DNA from: Pseudomonas guangdongensis
GTDB taxonomy: Bacteria; Pseudomonadota; Gammaproteobacteria; Pseudomonadales; Pseudomonadaceae
Length of the DNA stretch: 64,000 nt
Assembly (NCBI RefSeq): GCF_900105885.1
Contig: NZ_LT629780.1
Span: forward strand, 310,001-374,000
Reading direction: 5' to 3'
Positions within the stretch are counted from its first letter, which is position 1, and each line of letters starts with the position of its first letter. Position numbers and translations under genes: made by a program. The notes under the pieces were generated by a model. That model had not been told where the DNA came from. It searched no databases and was given only the letters and a program-made list of their open reading frames with translations. Positions 44,877 through 55,882 of the stretch are shown one piece after another.

Positions 44877-45541
44877 CAGAAACCAATTTCCTCAGAGTTC
44901 ATTTTGTGGGCGCGTGTTCTCTCTTCTATGTAAACCTCTTTGGGCTTCGTGTTCTTCATCAACAGGGCACCAGCGCCGATCAATGTTTCGTCGGCGATTG
45001 TGAGACTGTCTCTGAGCGTCGCATTCACTCCAATGAACACGTGATCGCCAATCACGCAGGAACCGGAAATCACAACATGGGAACTAATGAAATTGTGGTG
45101 CCCAATCTTACTATGGTGACCAATGTGGTTTCCACTCCAAAGCATGGTATTGCTGCCGATGGATACATAAGGCTGCAAGGTATTGTCTTCAAAAATGAAG
45201 ACATTGTCGCCCAAGGTATTGGAACTCCAGACCTTGACGCTGGGGTGCACGAACGTCGCACAGCGGTAACCCTCCGCCAGCATCTCCTCGTATACACGTC
45301 GACGCACGTGATTCATCTTCGCGTAGCCAATAGCCACGAACACCTCGACCTCGGCAGCAGGGTAAAGGCCGGGCAGATCCTCGACGGCGATCAGCGGCAG
45401 CCCGTAAATCTCCTCGGCGTTCTGGTACTCACGGTGGCAGGCGTAGGCAACAACCTGATAGTCGGAGAGCTCATTGAAGTAATCGCCGGCCACCTCAGCA
45501 AACAGCCCTGTGCCCACAATCACCAATTTTTTTGATTTCAT
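44876..45541 (-). CDS. PglD/NeuD-like left-handed beta-helix acyltransferase
   Basis: 221 aa. The N-terminal Rossmann-like PglD domain begins KLVIVGTGLFAEVAGDYF; the C-terminal hexapeptide-repeat helix includes FVHPSVKVWSSNTLGDNVFI and MLWSGNHIGHHSKIGHHNFI with the catalytic-type His. Members N- or O-acylate amino sugars. Substrate probably comes from the aminotransferase encoded at 48564-49715. ATG at 45541 overlaps the upstream stop. Confidence 0.88.
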   Translation of the reverse strand: MKSKKLVIVGTGLFAEVAGDYFNELSDYQVVAYACHREYQNAEEIYGLPLIAVEDLPGLYPAAEVEVFVAIGYAKMNHVRRRVYEEMLAEGYRCATFVHPSVKVWSSNTLGDNVFIFEDNTLQPYVSIGSNTMLWSGNHIGHHSKIGHHNFISSHVVISGSCVIGDHVFIGVNATLRDSLTIADETLIGAGALLMKNTKPKEVYIEERTRAHKMNSEEIGF

Positions 45542-46575
45542 CACGCCCCCAGCTTGGAGAATGGAAGAAGGAAGAAGCCTTGATAACCCTCCAACAGCTC
45601 CTGTCGGGAGCGTGCTTTCAAGGACGCATCAAAAATCCGGGTGTAGTAGTAATACGGGTAGTCGGTGGTACCCCACTTCTTCTTGAAGTCATACACCCCG
45701 CCCTGGGAAAGCCAGGTGCCGCCCCAGTTCCAATTTGCAAAGCCGTTGGCTATGGCATCCTGCATCGCCGTGTACACGATCAAGGCAAGCGCCTGCGTGC
45801 TACGCGCCGACTCCACGATCACCGGCGTGAAGTACTCGACGGTACGGTTATGGTAGAACAACAGCAACGCCGCGACGGGTTGGCCATCTTTCTCAGCAAC
45901 GAAGATCTTCCAGTTCTGCGCATCGACAAAGGCTGGGATGGCATCGAAGAACGAGCGCTGCTTGCTCAGCCCGCCAATCGCCGTGATGTTCTTGACATGG
46001 GTAGTGAACAGGAAATCCACATCCGCCTGGCTGCGGCCTTCACGAATGGTGATGCCCTCCTTGATGGCCTTGCGAATGTTGCGTGGGCGAGGATCACTGA
46101 AACTGCTCATCAGTTCATCGATGTTCGCCAGTGCCGGAAGGTGGGTGATCTGCCCGATGCGCTCATCGCGGCAATCGTACTTGCTGTGACGCTCATAGAC
46201 TGCGAACGGCTCCAACGGGTTTGAGATCAACGTGGCACAAACAGCGCCCTCACGCTCGGCCAACTGATAGAAGAATTCGACCAGCGCACCCGCGACTTCG
46301 TCGTTGCGCTCGACCTGAATCACACCGCCATTGCTGCCGTAGTACGCAAGCGAGTTGTAGACCTTACCGAGGTACCCTTCCTTAACCAGGTACGGGAGGA
46401 CCGCAACCACGCGCTCCCCTTCGAGGCAGAACAGGCAACGGGCTTGGGCCTCTAGGTGATCGGCGACCAAGCCCATGAAGCCGGATGTTGCATAGATAAG
46501 CGAAGTAGGGCTGCCAATGACGAAAGTATCCAGTGCCTCGGCCATCGCAGCGACTGAATGGTCCTCAATAAACAC
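45541..46575 (-). CDS. FemAB/GNAT-like acyltransferase
   Basis: 344 aa, GTG start with GGAG upstream. Two GNAT-like halves as in FemAB-type aminoacyl transferases: CLEGERVVAVLPYLVKEGYL in the first, then ADVDFLFTTHVKNI, IFVAEKDGQPVAALLLFYH and YTAMQDAIANGFANWNWGG in the second. In polysaccharide loci these enzymes may attach an amino acid or acyl group to a sugar. It overlaps the upstream asnB-like gene by 11 nt. Confidence 0.8.
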   Translation of the reverse strand: MFIEDHSVAAMAEALDTFVIGSPTSLIYATSGFMGLVADHLEAQARCLFCLEGERVVAVLPYLVKEGYLGKVYNSLAYYGSNGGVIQVERNDEVAGALVEFFYQLAEREGAVCATLISNPLEPFAVYERHSKYDCRDERIGQITHLPALANIDELMSSFSDPRPRNIRKAIKEGITIREGRSQADVDFLFTTHVKNITAIGGLSKQRSFFDAIPAFVDAQNWKIFVAEKDGQPVAALLLFYHNRTVEYFTPVIVESARSTQALALIVYTAMQDAIANGFANWNWGGTWLSQGGVYDFKKKWGTTDYPYYYYTRIFDASLKARSRQELLEGYQGFFLLPFSKLGA

Positions 46576-48448
46576 CGGATTGCTCCAACCAGGAATTAAC
46601 GTTAAGCAGCGACCAGATCAGTAGCCGGCGGTTGCTGGTACCGGTCAAGTGCTCGTCCACCAGGCCTCTGATGGCTTTCTTGTCCATGATCTGATATAGC
46701 GGCGACCGGTCGTTATCGATGGTAGCCCTCAGAAAATCGATACTCTCGCCTTTGAACCAACTGGCGTCCGGGGCGGAGAAACCTTGCTTCTCAGCCTTGG
46801 TGACATCACCGGGTATGTAATTCGACATAACATCGCGCAGGATCTGCTTGCCGTCGCGGGTCTTTTCGAAATACTTCGCAGTCTTGCTGCCAGCTTCGTT
46901 CTCGTTGAGTCGAATGACATTGGACAGGTTGTTCAACTTCAGATGCACCGGGCAGCGCATCGCAAAATCAACCAGATCATTGTCGAGAAAGGGCACGCGG
47001 CTTTCGAGGCCATGAGCCATACTTAACTTGTCCTCGACCACCAACAGGCCATGCAGGAAGGTCTTCGCCTCGAAGTACAACGAATGATTGATGTAATCCT
47101 CTGGCGTATACAGATTGTCCGCATGGTGCTTGAACACATCACGGAAGATATCGCGCGTCCACACATGCTTCACATCATCCCAGATAGGCGCAAAAACATT
47201 CTTGAGCCGGCTATTTGGGATCAAGCGCTGCCAGAACTGGTAGTACTTGTCGATGTAATGTTCGAAATCATCATTGACCACCGCGCGGTAGTAGCGCCAC
47301 GGATAGCCACCAAACAACTCATCGCCGCCGGCCCCCGACATCACCACCTTGACGAACTTCGATGCCAGCTGCGCAGCATAGTAGTTGGGGTAGCTCTGCC
47401 CCACCCGTGGCTCTTCCAAATGCCAGGCCAGTTTGGGCAGCACACGCTCCATGTCGCCAGCCTTCAAGACCATTTCGTAATGCTCGGTCTTGAAGTGATA
47501 GGACATGTACTCGGCCTTGCTGCGCTCGTCGTACCCCATCTCGATGCCCGAGGCAGAATTCAGGTCGAAACCGCAGGTAAAGGTCTTCATGTAGGGCAGC
47601 GACTGAGCCGCGATCGCGGTGATCGAGCCTGAGTCCATACCGCCGCTGAGGTAGCTGCCGAGTTCCACGTCCGTCACCAACTGACGATTGACGGCCTGGC
47701 GGAACAGACGATCCAGTTCTTCCCGGTACTCCTCGCTGCTGGCCTTTTGCTGTGGCTCGCGGAAATCGTAGTCCCAGTACTCCGTCAATTGCAGTGCCGG
47801 CGACTTGCGCTTCATGTCCAGCACGGCATAGTGCCCGGCCGGGAACATCTTGACGTCGTTCAGCAGCGTCTTGTCGGTGAAAATGTTCTGGAAGGTGAAG
47901 TATTCCAGTAACGCTTCCTTGTCGAGGCTGCGACGAAACTCCGGCATGGCCATTATGGCCTTCTGCTCGGACCCAAACGCCAGGGTATTGCCCTGCCGCG
48001 CGTAATAAAGTGGCTTGACGCCATATCGGTCACGTGCTAGCAGCAGGGTCTGCTCCTGACGGTCCCACAGGGCCAGGCCGAACATGCCGTTGAAGCGTTG
48101 GAGGGCTTTCGGGCCCCAGGCGATCAAGGCGTTAAGCACGACTTCGCTGTCAGTGCGCGAGCGAAACTGGTAGCCCAAGGCCTCCAGCTCGATACGCAGT
48201 TCGCGGAAATTGTAGACCTCACCGTTGTAGACCATCACGTGACGCTGGGATACGGAGGCCATCGGCTGGTGCCCGGCAGGCGACAGATCAATGATTGCCA
48301 GACGACGATGGCCCAGGCCGACGTTGCCCTCGATCCAGTGGCCTTCGCCATCCGGCCCTCGATGAGCGATGCCGTCCGTCATGCGCTGTAGAACTACAGG
48401 CGATACCGGATTGTTATCCAGGTGAATGAGACCGGTAATGCCGCACAT
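46565..48448 (-). CDS. AsnB/WbpS-like glutamine amidotransferase (copy 2)
   Basis: 627 aa. Starts MCGITGLIHLDNNPVSPVVL with nucleophile Cys2; RLAIIDLSPAGHQPM, YNGEVYNFRELR; pyrophosphate loop YLSGGMDSGSITAI; SGAGGDELFGGYP and GLESRVPFLDNDLVDFA. It resembles ordinary exosortase/asparagine synthase-type AsnB more closely than copy 1. Either asparagine supply or amidation of a uronic acid is possible. A hairpin stands between this gene and the upstream aminotransferase gene. Confidence 0.88.
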   Translation of the reverse strand: MCGITGLIHLDNNPVSPVVLQRMTDGIAHRGPDGEGHWIEGNVGLGHRRLAIIDLSPAGHQPMASVSQRHVMVYNGEVYNFRELRIELEALGYQFRSRTDSEVVLNALIAWGPKALQRFNGMFGLALWDRQEQTLLLARDRYGVKPLYYARQGNTLAFGSEQKAIMAMPEFRRSLDKEALLEYFTFQNIFTDKTLLNDVKMFPAGHYAVLDMKRKSPALQLTEYWDYDFREPQQKASSEEYREELDRLFRQAVNRQLVTDVELGSYLSGGMDSGSITAIAAQSLPYMKTFTCGFDLNSASGIEMGYDERSKAEYMSYHFKTEHYEMVLKAGDMERVLPKLAWHLEEPRVGQSYPNYYAAQLASKFVKVVMSGAGGDELFGGYPWRYYRAVVNDDFEHYIDKYYQFWQRLIPNSRLKNVFAPIWDDVKHVWTRDIFRDVFKHHADNLYTPEDYINHSLYFEAKTFLHGLLVVEDKLSMAHGLESRVPFLDNDLVDFAMRCPVHLKLNNLSNVIRLNENEAGSKTAKYFEKTRDGKQILRDVMSNYIPGDVTKAEKQGFSAPDASWFKGESIDFLRATIDNDRSPLYQIMDKKAIRGLVDEHLTGTSNRRLLIWSLLNVNSWLEQSGVY

Positions 48449-48524
48449 GCGCTTTGCTGCTCCTGAAAATCGATAAGGCGATGAGCCGTGGGACTGCTTG
48501 CTCCCGACTTATCACCTCGAATGC

Positions 48525-48545
48525 CCCCTGACACCAGGTCAGGGG
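48525..48545 (-). terminator. Intra-operon hairpin
   Basis: CCCCTGAC (48525-48532) pairs with GTCAGGGG (48538-48545) in the 115-bp gap between the DegT gene and the second asnB. No U run follows on the minus strand, so it may only attenuate or stabilise the mRNA. Confidence 0.4.
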
Positions 48546-48563
48546 CCTGTCTTGCTTGATGGC

Positions 48564-49715
48564 TCAACCCAGTTGGCGAATTGCCTCGACCACGTAGGCA
48601 TAGTCCTCTGCATCCATCCGGTTGTGCAAAGGGATAGCCATGCTGTAATCATTGCAGTCACGCGCCGCCGGGAAGTCGTCCGGCGTCAAGCCATAACGGT
48701 CGCGATAGTAAGCCAGCATATGCACCGCGTGAGTGCCCGGGCGAGTAGCGATGCCCTTGGCCTGGAGGATTTCCATCATCTCGTTGCGCGGCATTGGCGC
48801 CTTGGCCGGGTGGACATACAGCACAAATGCCTGCCAGCCATGACGACCACCTTCAGGGGTCGTGGGCAGACGCAGCCAGTCGATACCCGCCAGCTGCTCG
48901 CCGTAGTACTTCGCCCACTGCTCACGCTCGTCGATGAAACCATCGAGCTTGGCCAGTTGCACCAGACCGACCGCACCCTGCAGGTCGGTCATGCGGTAGT
49001 TGAAACCCAGCAGGTTGAACTCTGGCAGCAGGTACGGACGCGGGCCATGGTGGCGCTGCTCTTCAGAGAGCGACGCACCGTGGTTGCGCAACTGGTTCAT
49101 CTGCTCGGCCAATTCGGCGTTGGCGGTGGTGACCATGCCGCCCTCGCCGGTGGTGACCGATTTGCGCGGGTGAAACGAGAACGCTGCGACATCGCCCAAA
49201 CTCCCTGCCGGGCGGCCGTTCCAGCTTGCCCCTGCGGCACAGGCAGCGTCCTCGACAATCGCCACCGAAGGTGGCAGTTCGGCACGCAGCGTATCGATGT
49301 CTAGGCAACGGCCAAACAGGTGAACGGCAATCACTGCACGGGTACGGTCACTGATCTTGGCCTTGACCTGCTTAAGGTCTAGGTTGAAAGTCAGCGGGTC
49401 GACGTCGACGAACACCGGGGTGGCGCCACAGTAGAGGACGACGTTGGCCGTGGCCACCCAGGTAAAGGCTGGAACGATGACTTCGTCGCCCGGGCCGATA
49501 CCCAAGCCGGCTAGCGCCAGGTGCAGACCAGTGGTGCAGGAAGTAACAGCTAGCGCATGGGGAACCTGATGGCGCTCGGCGAAGGCTTTCTCGAATGCGG
49601 CAACCTTGGGCCCTTGAGTCAGCCAGCCACTCATCAGTGGCTCACGAGTGGCCATCCATTCTTCCTCACCGGTGCTAGGCAGGGAAATAGCGATATTGCG
49701 CTTTTCCATCGACAT
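48564..49715 (-). CDS. DegT/DnrJ/EryC1 sugar aminotransferase
   Basis: 383 aa PLP enzyme. Motifs: TSCTTGLHLALAGLGIGPGD, VPAFTWVATANVV, VEDAACAAGASWNG and the PLP-binding Lys in SFHPRKSVTTGEGGM. It transfers an amino group from glutamate to a 3- or 4-keto sugar. It is distinct from WbpE (50704-51795). ATG at 49715 overlaps the epimerase stop (TGATG); the ATG at 49709 is an alternative. Probably works with the upstream epimerase and the PglD-like and FemAB-like transferases. Confidence 0.9.
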   Translation of the reverse strand: MSMEKRNIAISLPSTGEEEWMATREPLMSGWLTQGPKVAAFEKAFAERHQVPHALAVTSCTTGLHLALAGLGIGPGDEVIVPAFTWVATANVVLYCGATPVFVDVDPLTFNLDLKQVKAKISDRTRAVIAVHLFGRCLDIDTLRAELPPSVAIVEDAACAAGASWNGRPAGSLGDVAAFSFHPRKSVTTGEGGMVTTANAELAEQMNQLRNHGASLSEEQRHHGPRPYLLPEFNLLGFNYRMTDLQGAVGLVQLAKLDGFIDEREQWAKYYGEQLAGIDWLRLPTTPEGGRHGWQAFVLYVHPAKAPMPRNEMMEILQAKGIATRPGTHAVHMLAYYRDRYGLTPDDFPAARDCNDYSMAIPLHNRMDAEDYAYVVEAIRQLG

Positions 49716-50689
49716 CACTCAGCCCCGTTCTCGGCACGCCAGTCGATCAGCTTCTGCAGACCTTCACGCAGTTCGTACTTGTAGGTAAAACCAAGGTCGG
49801 CAGTGGCTTTCTTCGGGCAGCCAATACGGTTCTGCACCATGCGGCGGGCATCGTCGGCGCTGTATGGACGATATTCCACCTTCAGCTCCGATTGTTTGAG
49901 GTCGAGGATCGTGTCGCACAGCTCCTTGATGCTGGTCTGCACGCCAGTGCCTACGTTGTAGAACTGGTCAGTGACTTCGGCCTCCAGCGCCCGGACATTG
50001 CAACGTGCAACGTCTTCGACGTAGATGAAGTCGTAAGCCTGAGTACCATCACCATTGATGACCGGGCCTTCGTTGGCATCGATCTTGTTCAGCATGATCG
50101 GAATAACGCCAGTGTAGGCGGCGGTCTGATCCTGGTGCGGGCCGTACACGTTCATGTAGCGCAGGCCGACATAGCTTAGGCCAAAACGGTCGTGGTAGGC
50201 GTGGCACATGGCCTCACCAGCGATCTTGGTAGCACCGTAGAAGTTGCGATTGTTGAAGGGGTGTTCTTCGGTCATCGGAACCTGCACCGCATCGCCGTAC
50301 ACCGATGCCGAGGAGGAGTAGACCAAGCGTTTGATGTTGTTGTTCACGCACGCCTCGAGCACGTTGAAAGTGCCCTCGATGTTGACGTGAAACGCGGTGC
50401 GCGGGAAATCCTTACAGTGCAGCAGCCACATGGCAGCCAGATGGATTACGCCATCCATGCCTTTCATTGCATCGTTGAGCAGGTCGATCTCGCGGATGTC
50501 TCCACCGTGCGGGTACATGGTGCAACGCGGATCCTTGAGCTGCTCGGCAATATTGCTGAGCTTACCGCGGGCGAGGTTGTCATAGATGACGACCTGTTCA
50601 GCACCTTCCTTGAGCAGCTCGGATACAACGAAGCTGCCGATGAAACCGGCGCCGCCGATGACGAGAATCTTGGAACCTTTGACTTTCAT
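49715..50689 (-). CDS. NAD-dependent epimerase/dehydratase, sugar nucleotide
   Basis: 324 aa extended short-chain dehydrogenase: VIGGAGFIGSFVVSELLKEG, VYSSSASVYGDA, catalytic Tyr-x3-Lys in RNFYGATKIAGEA, and RYMNVYGPHQDQ. Together with the downstream DegT aminotransferase it resembles dehydratase/aminotransferase pairs that make amino-deoxy sugars. The exact reaction cannot be read. Confidence 0.85.
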   Translation of the reverse strand: MKVKGSKILVIGGAGFIGSFVVSELLKEGAEQVVIYDNLARGKLSNIAEQLKDPRCTMYPHGGDIREIDLLNDAMKGMDGVIHLAAMWLLHCKDFPRTAFHVNIEGTFNVLEACVNNNIKRLVYSSSASVYGDAVQVPMTEEHPFNNRNFYGATKIAGEAMCHAYHDRFGLSYVGLRYMNVYGPHQDQTAAYTGVIPIMLNKIDANEGPVINGDGTQAYDFIYVEDVARCNVRALEAEVTDQFYNVGTGVQTSIKELCDTILDLKQSELKVEYRPYSADDARRMVQNRIGCPKKATADLGFTYKYELREGLQKLIDWRAENGAE

Positions 50690-50703
50690 GCTGGGTTACT
50701 CCA

Positions 50704-51795
50704 TTAAGTGCGGGTAGTGGCGGCCAGTGCGGCGCAGATCGCTTGCTGTTCGGTTTCGCCGAGGTAGGGATGCATCGGCAGGCTCATGACTTTGCGCGCA
50801 ATCGCATCACCAACAGGCAGGCTTGCGTGTTCGTCCTTGACCGCCGGTTGCTGATTGAGCGGAATTGGGTAGTGCACTGCGGTAGGCACGCCTGCCACCT
50901 TGAGCTGCGCCTGCATGCGGTCGCGACTTTCCACCTGAACGGTATACTGCGCCCAGGCGCTCGTGTTGCCGGCAGTCACGAATGGCGCTTCGATCCCGTG
51001 CAGCTCAAGCAAATGGGCATAATTCGCGGCAACCTGCTGACGCTTTGCCAACTCGGATTCGAAAATTTCCAACTTAGGCAGCAGAATCGCAGCCTGAAGG
51101 GTGTCTAGGCGGCTGTTCACGCCCACACGGATGTGGTGGTAGCGACGATCCTGACCATGACGGGCGATCTGGCGCATTACTGTGGCCAACTCGTCATCGT
51201 TGGTGAAGATTGCTCCACCGTCGCCATAACAACCCAAGGGCTTACTTGGGAAGAAGCTGGTGCAGGCAATGGTCGTCAGATTGCATGAGCGCTTGCCCTT
51301 GTAGGTGGCACCGAAGCTCTGCGCGGCGTCCTCAATCACAGGGATGCCATGCCGGGCAGCGATAGTATTGATCGCGTCGAAGTCAGCGCATTGGCCATAC
51401 AGCGACACAGGGATGATCGCCTTGGTACGCGGGGTGATGGCAGCTTCAAGCAGCGCCGGATCAAGGTTATAGGTGCGCGGATCGACGTCAACGTACACCG
51501 GTTTTGCCCCTAGCAGAGCAACTGTCTCGGCTGTGGCGATATAAGTGAAGCCGGGGGTGATAACCTCATCGCCCGGGCCAATGCCCAGCGCCATCTGTGC
51601 AATCTGCAGCGCATCGGTACCGTTGGCAACGCTGATGCAGTACTTGGCATCCACAAAGGCCGCCAGCTTCTCCTCCAGCTCCGCCACTTCCGGACCAAGA
51701 ATGTACTGGCCATGCGCCAGTACGCGCTGAATATTGGCGTCGATCTTGTCTTTGATCAGCGTCTGCTGAGTTTTGAGATCGATGAATTCGATCAC
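50704..51795 (-). CDS. wbpE: WbpE-type UDP-3-keto-sugar aminotransferase
   Basis: 363 aa from a GTG at 51795 with AAGGAG upstream. Begins [19 protein letters not shown] as WbpE does. PLP enzyme with [34 protein letters not shown] and Lys in [15 protein letters not shown]. Transfers the amino group to the 3-keto uronate made by WbpB on the path to UDP-GlcNAc3NAcA. Start overlaps the end of wbpD by 4 nt. Confidence 0.93.
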   Translation of the reverse strand: MIEFIDLKTQQTLIKDKIDANIQRVLAHGQYILGPEVAELEEKLAAFVDAKYCISVANGTDALQIAQMALGIGPGDEVITPGFTYIATAETVALLGAKPVYVDVDPRTYNLDPALLEAAITPRTKAIIPVSLYGQCADFDAINTIAARHGIPVIEDAAQSFGATYKGKRSCNLTTIACTSFFPSKPLGCYGDGGAIFTNDDELATVMRQIARHGQDRRYHHIRVGVNSRLDTLQAAILLPKLEIFESELAKRQQVAANYAHLLELHGIEAPFVTAGNTSAWAQYTVQVESRDRMQAQLKVAGVPTAVHYPIPLNQQPAVKDEHASLPVGDAIARKVMSLPMHPYLGETEQQAICAALAATTRT

Positions 51796-52376
51796 TGCGC
51801 TTGCTCCTTTCTGAGAACACCACCCTCGAGCACATAGCTCTCTCCGGAGTGAATGCATGGCGCACTCCCCTCCCCGGCAAGCGGCAGATCCAGTTGCTCG
51901 CCGAACTCGCTCATCCAACCAATCTGCCTAGCTGGAACCCCGACCATCAGCGCATAGGCAGGAACGTCTTTGTTGACCACTGCGCCTGCACCTATGAAAG
52001 CGAACTCGCCAATGGTGACGCCACAGACGATGGTACAGTTGGCGCCGAGGGTGGCGCCTTTCTTCACCAGAGTGTCGCGGTACTGGTCCTTGCGCTCGAT
52101 CAGCGAGCGCGGGTTGTAGACGTTGGTGAAGACCATACTCGGCCCGCAGAACACGCCCTCTTCGAGGGTGACGTTGTCATAGACCGAGACGTTGTTCTGC
52201 ACCTTGCAGTGGTCTCCGATGACCACCTTGTTGCCGACGAACACGTTCTGGCCCAGGGACACCCCCTTGCCGATGCGCGCGCCGCCGCAGACGTGAACGA
52301 AATGCCAGACGCGCGAACCTTCTCCGATCTGTGCGCCGTCATCGACAATGGCGCTGGGGTGCTGGTAGTGAGGCAT
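51792..52376 (-). CDS. wbpD: WbpD-type 3-amino N-acetyltransferase
   Basis: 194 aa left-handed beta-helix acyltransferase with many hexapeptide repeats: [51 protein letters not shown] and [16 protein letters not shown]. Acetylates the 3-amino group to give UDP-GlcNAc3NAcA using acetyl-CoA. Between wbpB and wbpE as in P. aeruginosa O5. Confidence 0.93.
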   Translation of the reverse strand: MPHYQHPSAIVDDGAQIGEGSRVWHFVHVCGGARIGKGVSLGQNVFVGNKVVIGDHCKVQNNVSVYDNVTLEEGVFCGPSMVFTNVYNPRSLIERKDQYRDTLVKKGATLGANCTIVCGVTIGEFAFIGAGAVVNKDVPAYALMVGVPARQIGWMSEFGEQLDLPLAGEGSAPCIHSGESYVLEGGVLRKEQAQ

Positions 52377-52403
52377 GGGCGTTTCCTGAAGGCAAAAGAC
52401 ATG

Positions 52404-52427
52404 ATCGCCAGCAAGCTGGCTCCTAAA
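52404..52427 (-). repeat. Pseudomonas REP-like sequence
   Basis: The short inverted repeat GCCAGC (52407-52412) / GCTGGC (52415-52420) with flanks ATC and TCCT matches the familiar ATCGCCAGCAAGCTGGCTCC REP type of pseudomonads. It lies inside the wbp operon, in the gap between wbpB and wbpD. Confidence 0.6.
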
Positions 52428-52432
52428 GGGGC

Positions 52433-54764
<2,332 letters not shown>

Positions 54765-55339
54765 CGAGGACGATCTCGTTAGCGGATTATTCAATGATTT
54801 TACGGCTGACGACACTTTTCAATCAGCCTGACCCGGCAGGAATTTTTAATTTAACCTGCAGTGGCATTACTGCCAGATCAAATATAGCATTCTATGCTTG
54901 ACCAGATAGCACTTACATATAGAGCTTATTTTATTATTCTGGCAGTAGACTTAAGCACACTAACTTGATGAGCTGCGAAATAACATTAAGCAGAAACTTG
55001 CAGCTTCTTTCATAGCCACCGGCTCTTTTCTCACCAAGCGAAGCTGCGCTCCACAAGCCGGCACTTGGGTATTACCTTAAAGGTTCGTGGCCTGCTGCAC
55101 TTAGCTATCTGTGTAATGATATGCTCACTTAGGATTTCGCTCAAATCTTGCACGAAAAGCTTGCCTATACATCTACTGTCAGCCAGCAGGATTGGTGCTC
55201 GTCGGGTGCAAGCCTATAGCAATTCAGAGCCTGCGAAACGCTCTCTCACCATCTATTCCCCTTCCGTTTAGTGCTTAGCTCGACCGCATACGGCAGGCTA
55301 TGCATGTCGACAGTGATAGGTGCTTCTAGGTAGTCTGGA
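54765..55339 (-). other. AT-rich leader between ops element and wbpA, no gene seen
   Basis: About 575 bp of AT-rich sequence with many stops in all frames. A 68-codon plus-strand frame at 55065-55271 has no domain or ribosome-binding site. It probably forms the untranslated leader of the polysaccharide operon and perhaps debris of the deleted wzz gene. Confidence 0.5.
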
Positions 55340-55378
55340 CACGCTACCGCCCCAGGATTTGACGTCGCTTTCCTGAGG
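55340..55378 (-). promoter_or_regulatory. JUMPstart sequence with ops element
   Basis: On the minus strand 55351-55340 reads GGCGGTAGCGTG, identical to the ops element that recruits RfaH to paused RNA polymerase. The preceding bases (AATCCTGG) match the JUMPstart end (AAGCCAGG) at 6 of 8 positions. It points toward wbpA, so RfaH-like antitermination of the 34-kb operon is likely. No rfaH gene is in the window. Confidence 0.85.
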
Positions 55379-55455
55379 ACGATGAGACTACGCTGCTACC
55401 TGCTGCCACAAGGACAGTCATCGTTGCCAGCTCAATGAGTGAGGCGACGACGTCG

Positions 55456-55694
55456 TCAGGCAGTAGCCGGATGGATATTGCATAGCATACTGCGAACCAG
55501 TGCGACGAACACACCAAGCATATCGCCGCGAACGAAGCCGATGTTGGGAATCAAGAAACTCTTAAGCTGGATCGGACGGTCCAGGTTGCAGGCCGACTGC
55601 GCGATGTTGGCTCGCTGATCGGTGAACACTCCGCCCACAGTTCAAAAAGGTCGATCTCATCGTCGTAACGACCGAGATTGCCGGCTTGCTCCAC
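55456..55694 (-). pseudogene. wzz: Remnant of wzz (O-antigen chain-length regulator)
   Basis: From a GTG at 55694 with AAGGAG upstream the frame encodes EQAGNLGRYDDEIDLFELWA, the start typical of pseudomonad Wzz. It is then broken. A second frame continues as LDRPIQLKSFLIPNIGFVRG followed by DMLGVFVALVRSML, which is the second membrane helix region and tail of Wzz (compare GGMLGVFIALIRS). The whole periplasmic domain (~250-300 residues) is missing. So wzz has lost its middle by deletion plus frameshift and cannot be functional. Confidence 0.75.
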
Positions 55695-55882
55695 AACTAC
55701 CACTCCTTTATGCGTATCTCGGATCGACATGGACAGGTACTCTTGCGCTGTCGACCTATGTCATACCTACCGAGTTAGCAGTCTGCCAGATTTGTACAAG
55801 CAGCCCCCTACTTTCGAGTGGCGCGTATTTTGCCAAGTTAGTCATGCTGGCGCCAGCCACCACCGACCGGGGCGACAAGCGT

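Noticed and set aside
55065..55271. 68-codon plus-strand frame in the polysaccharide leader
   Set aside because: No ribosome-binding site, odd composition and antisense to the operon leader.
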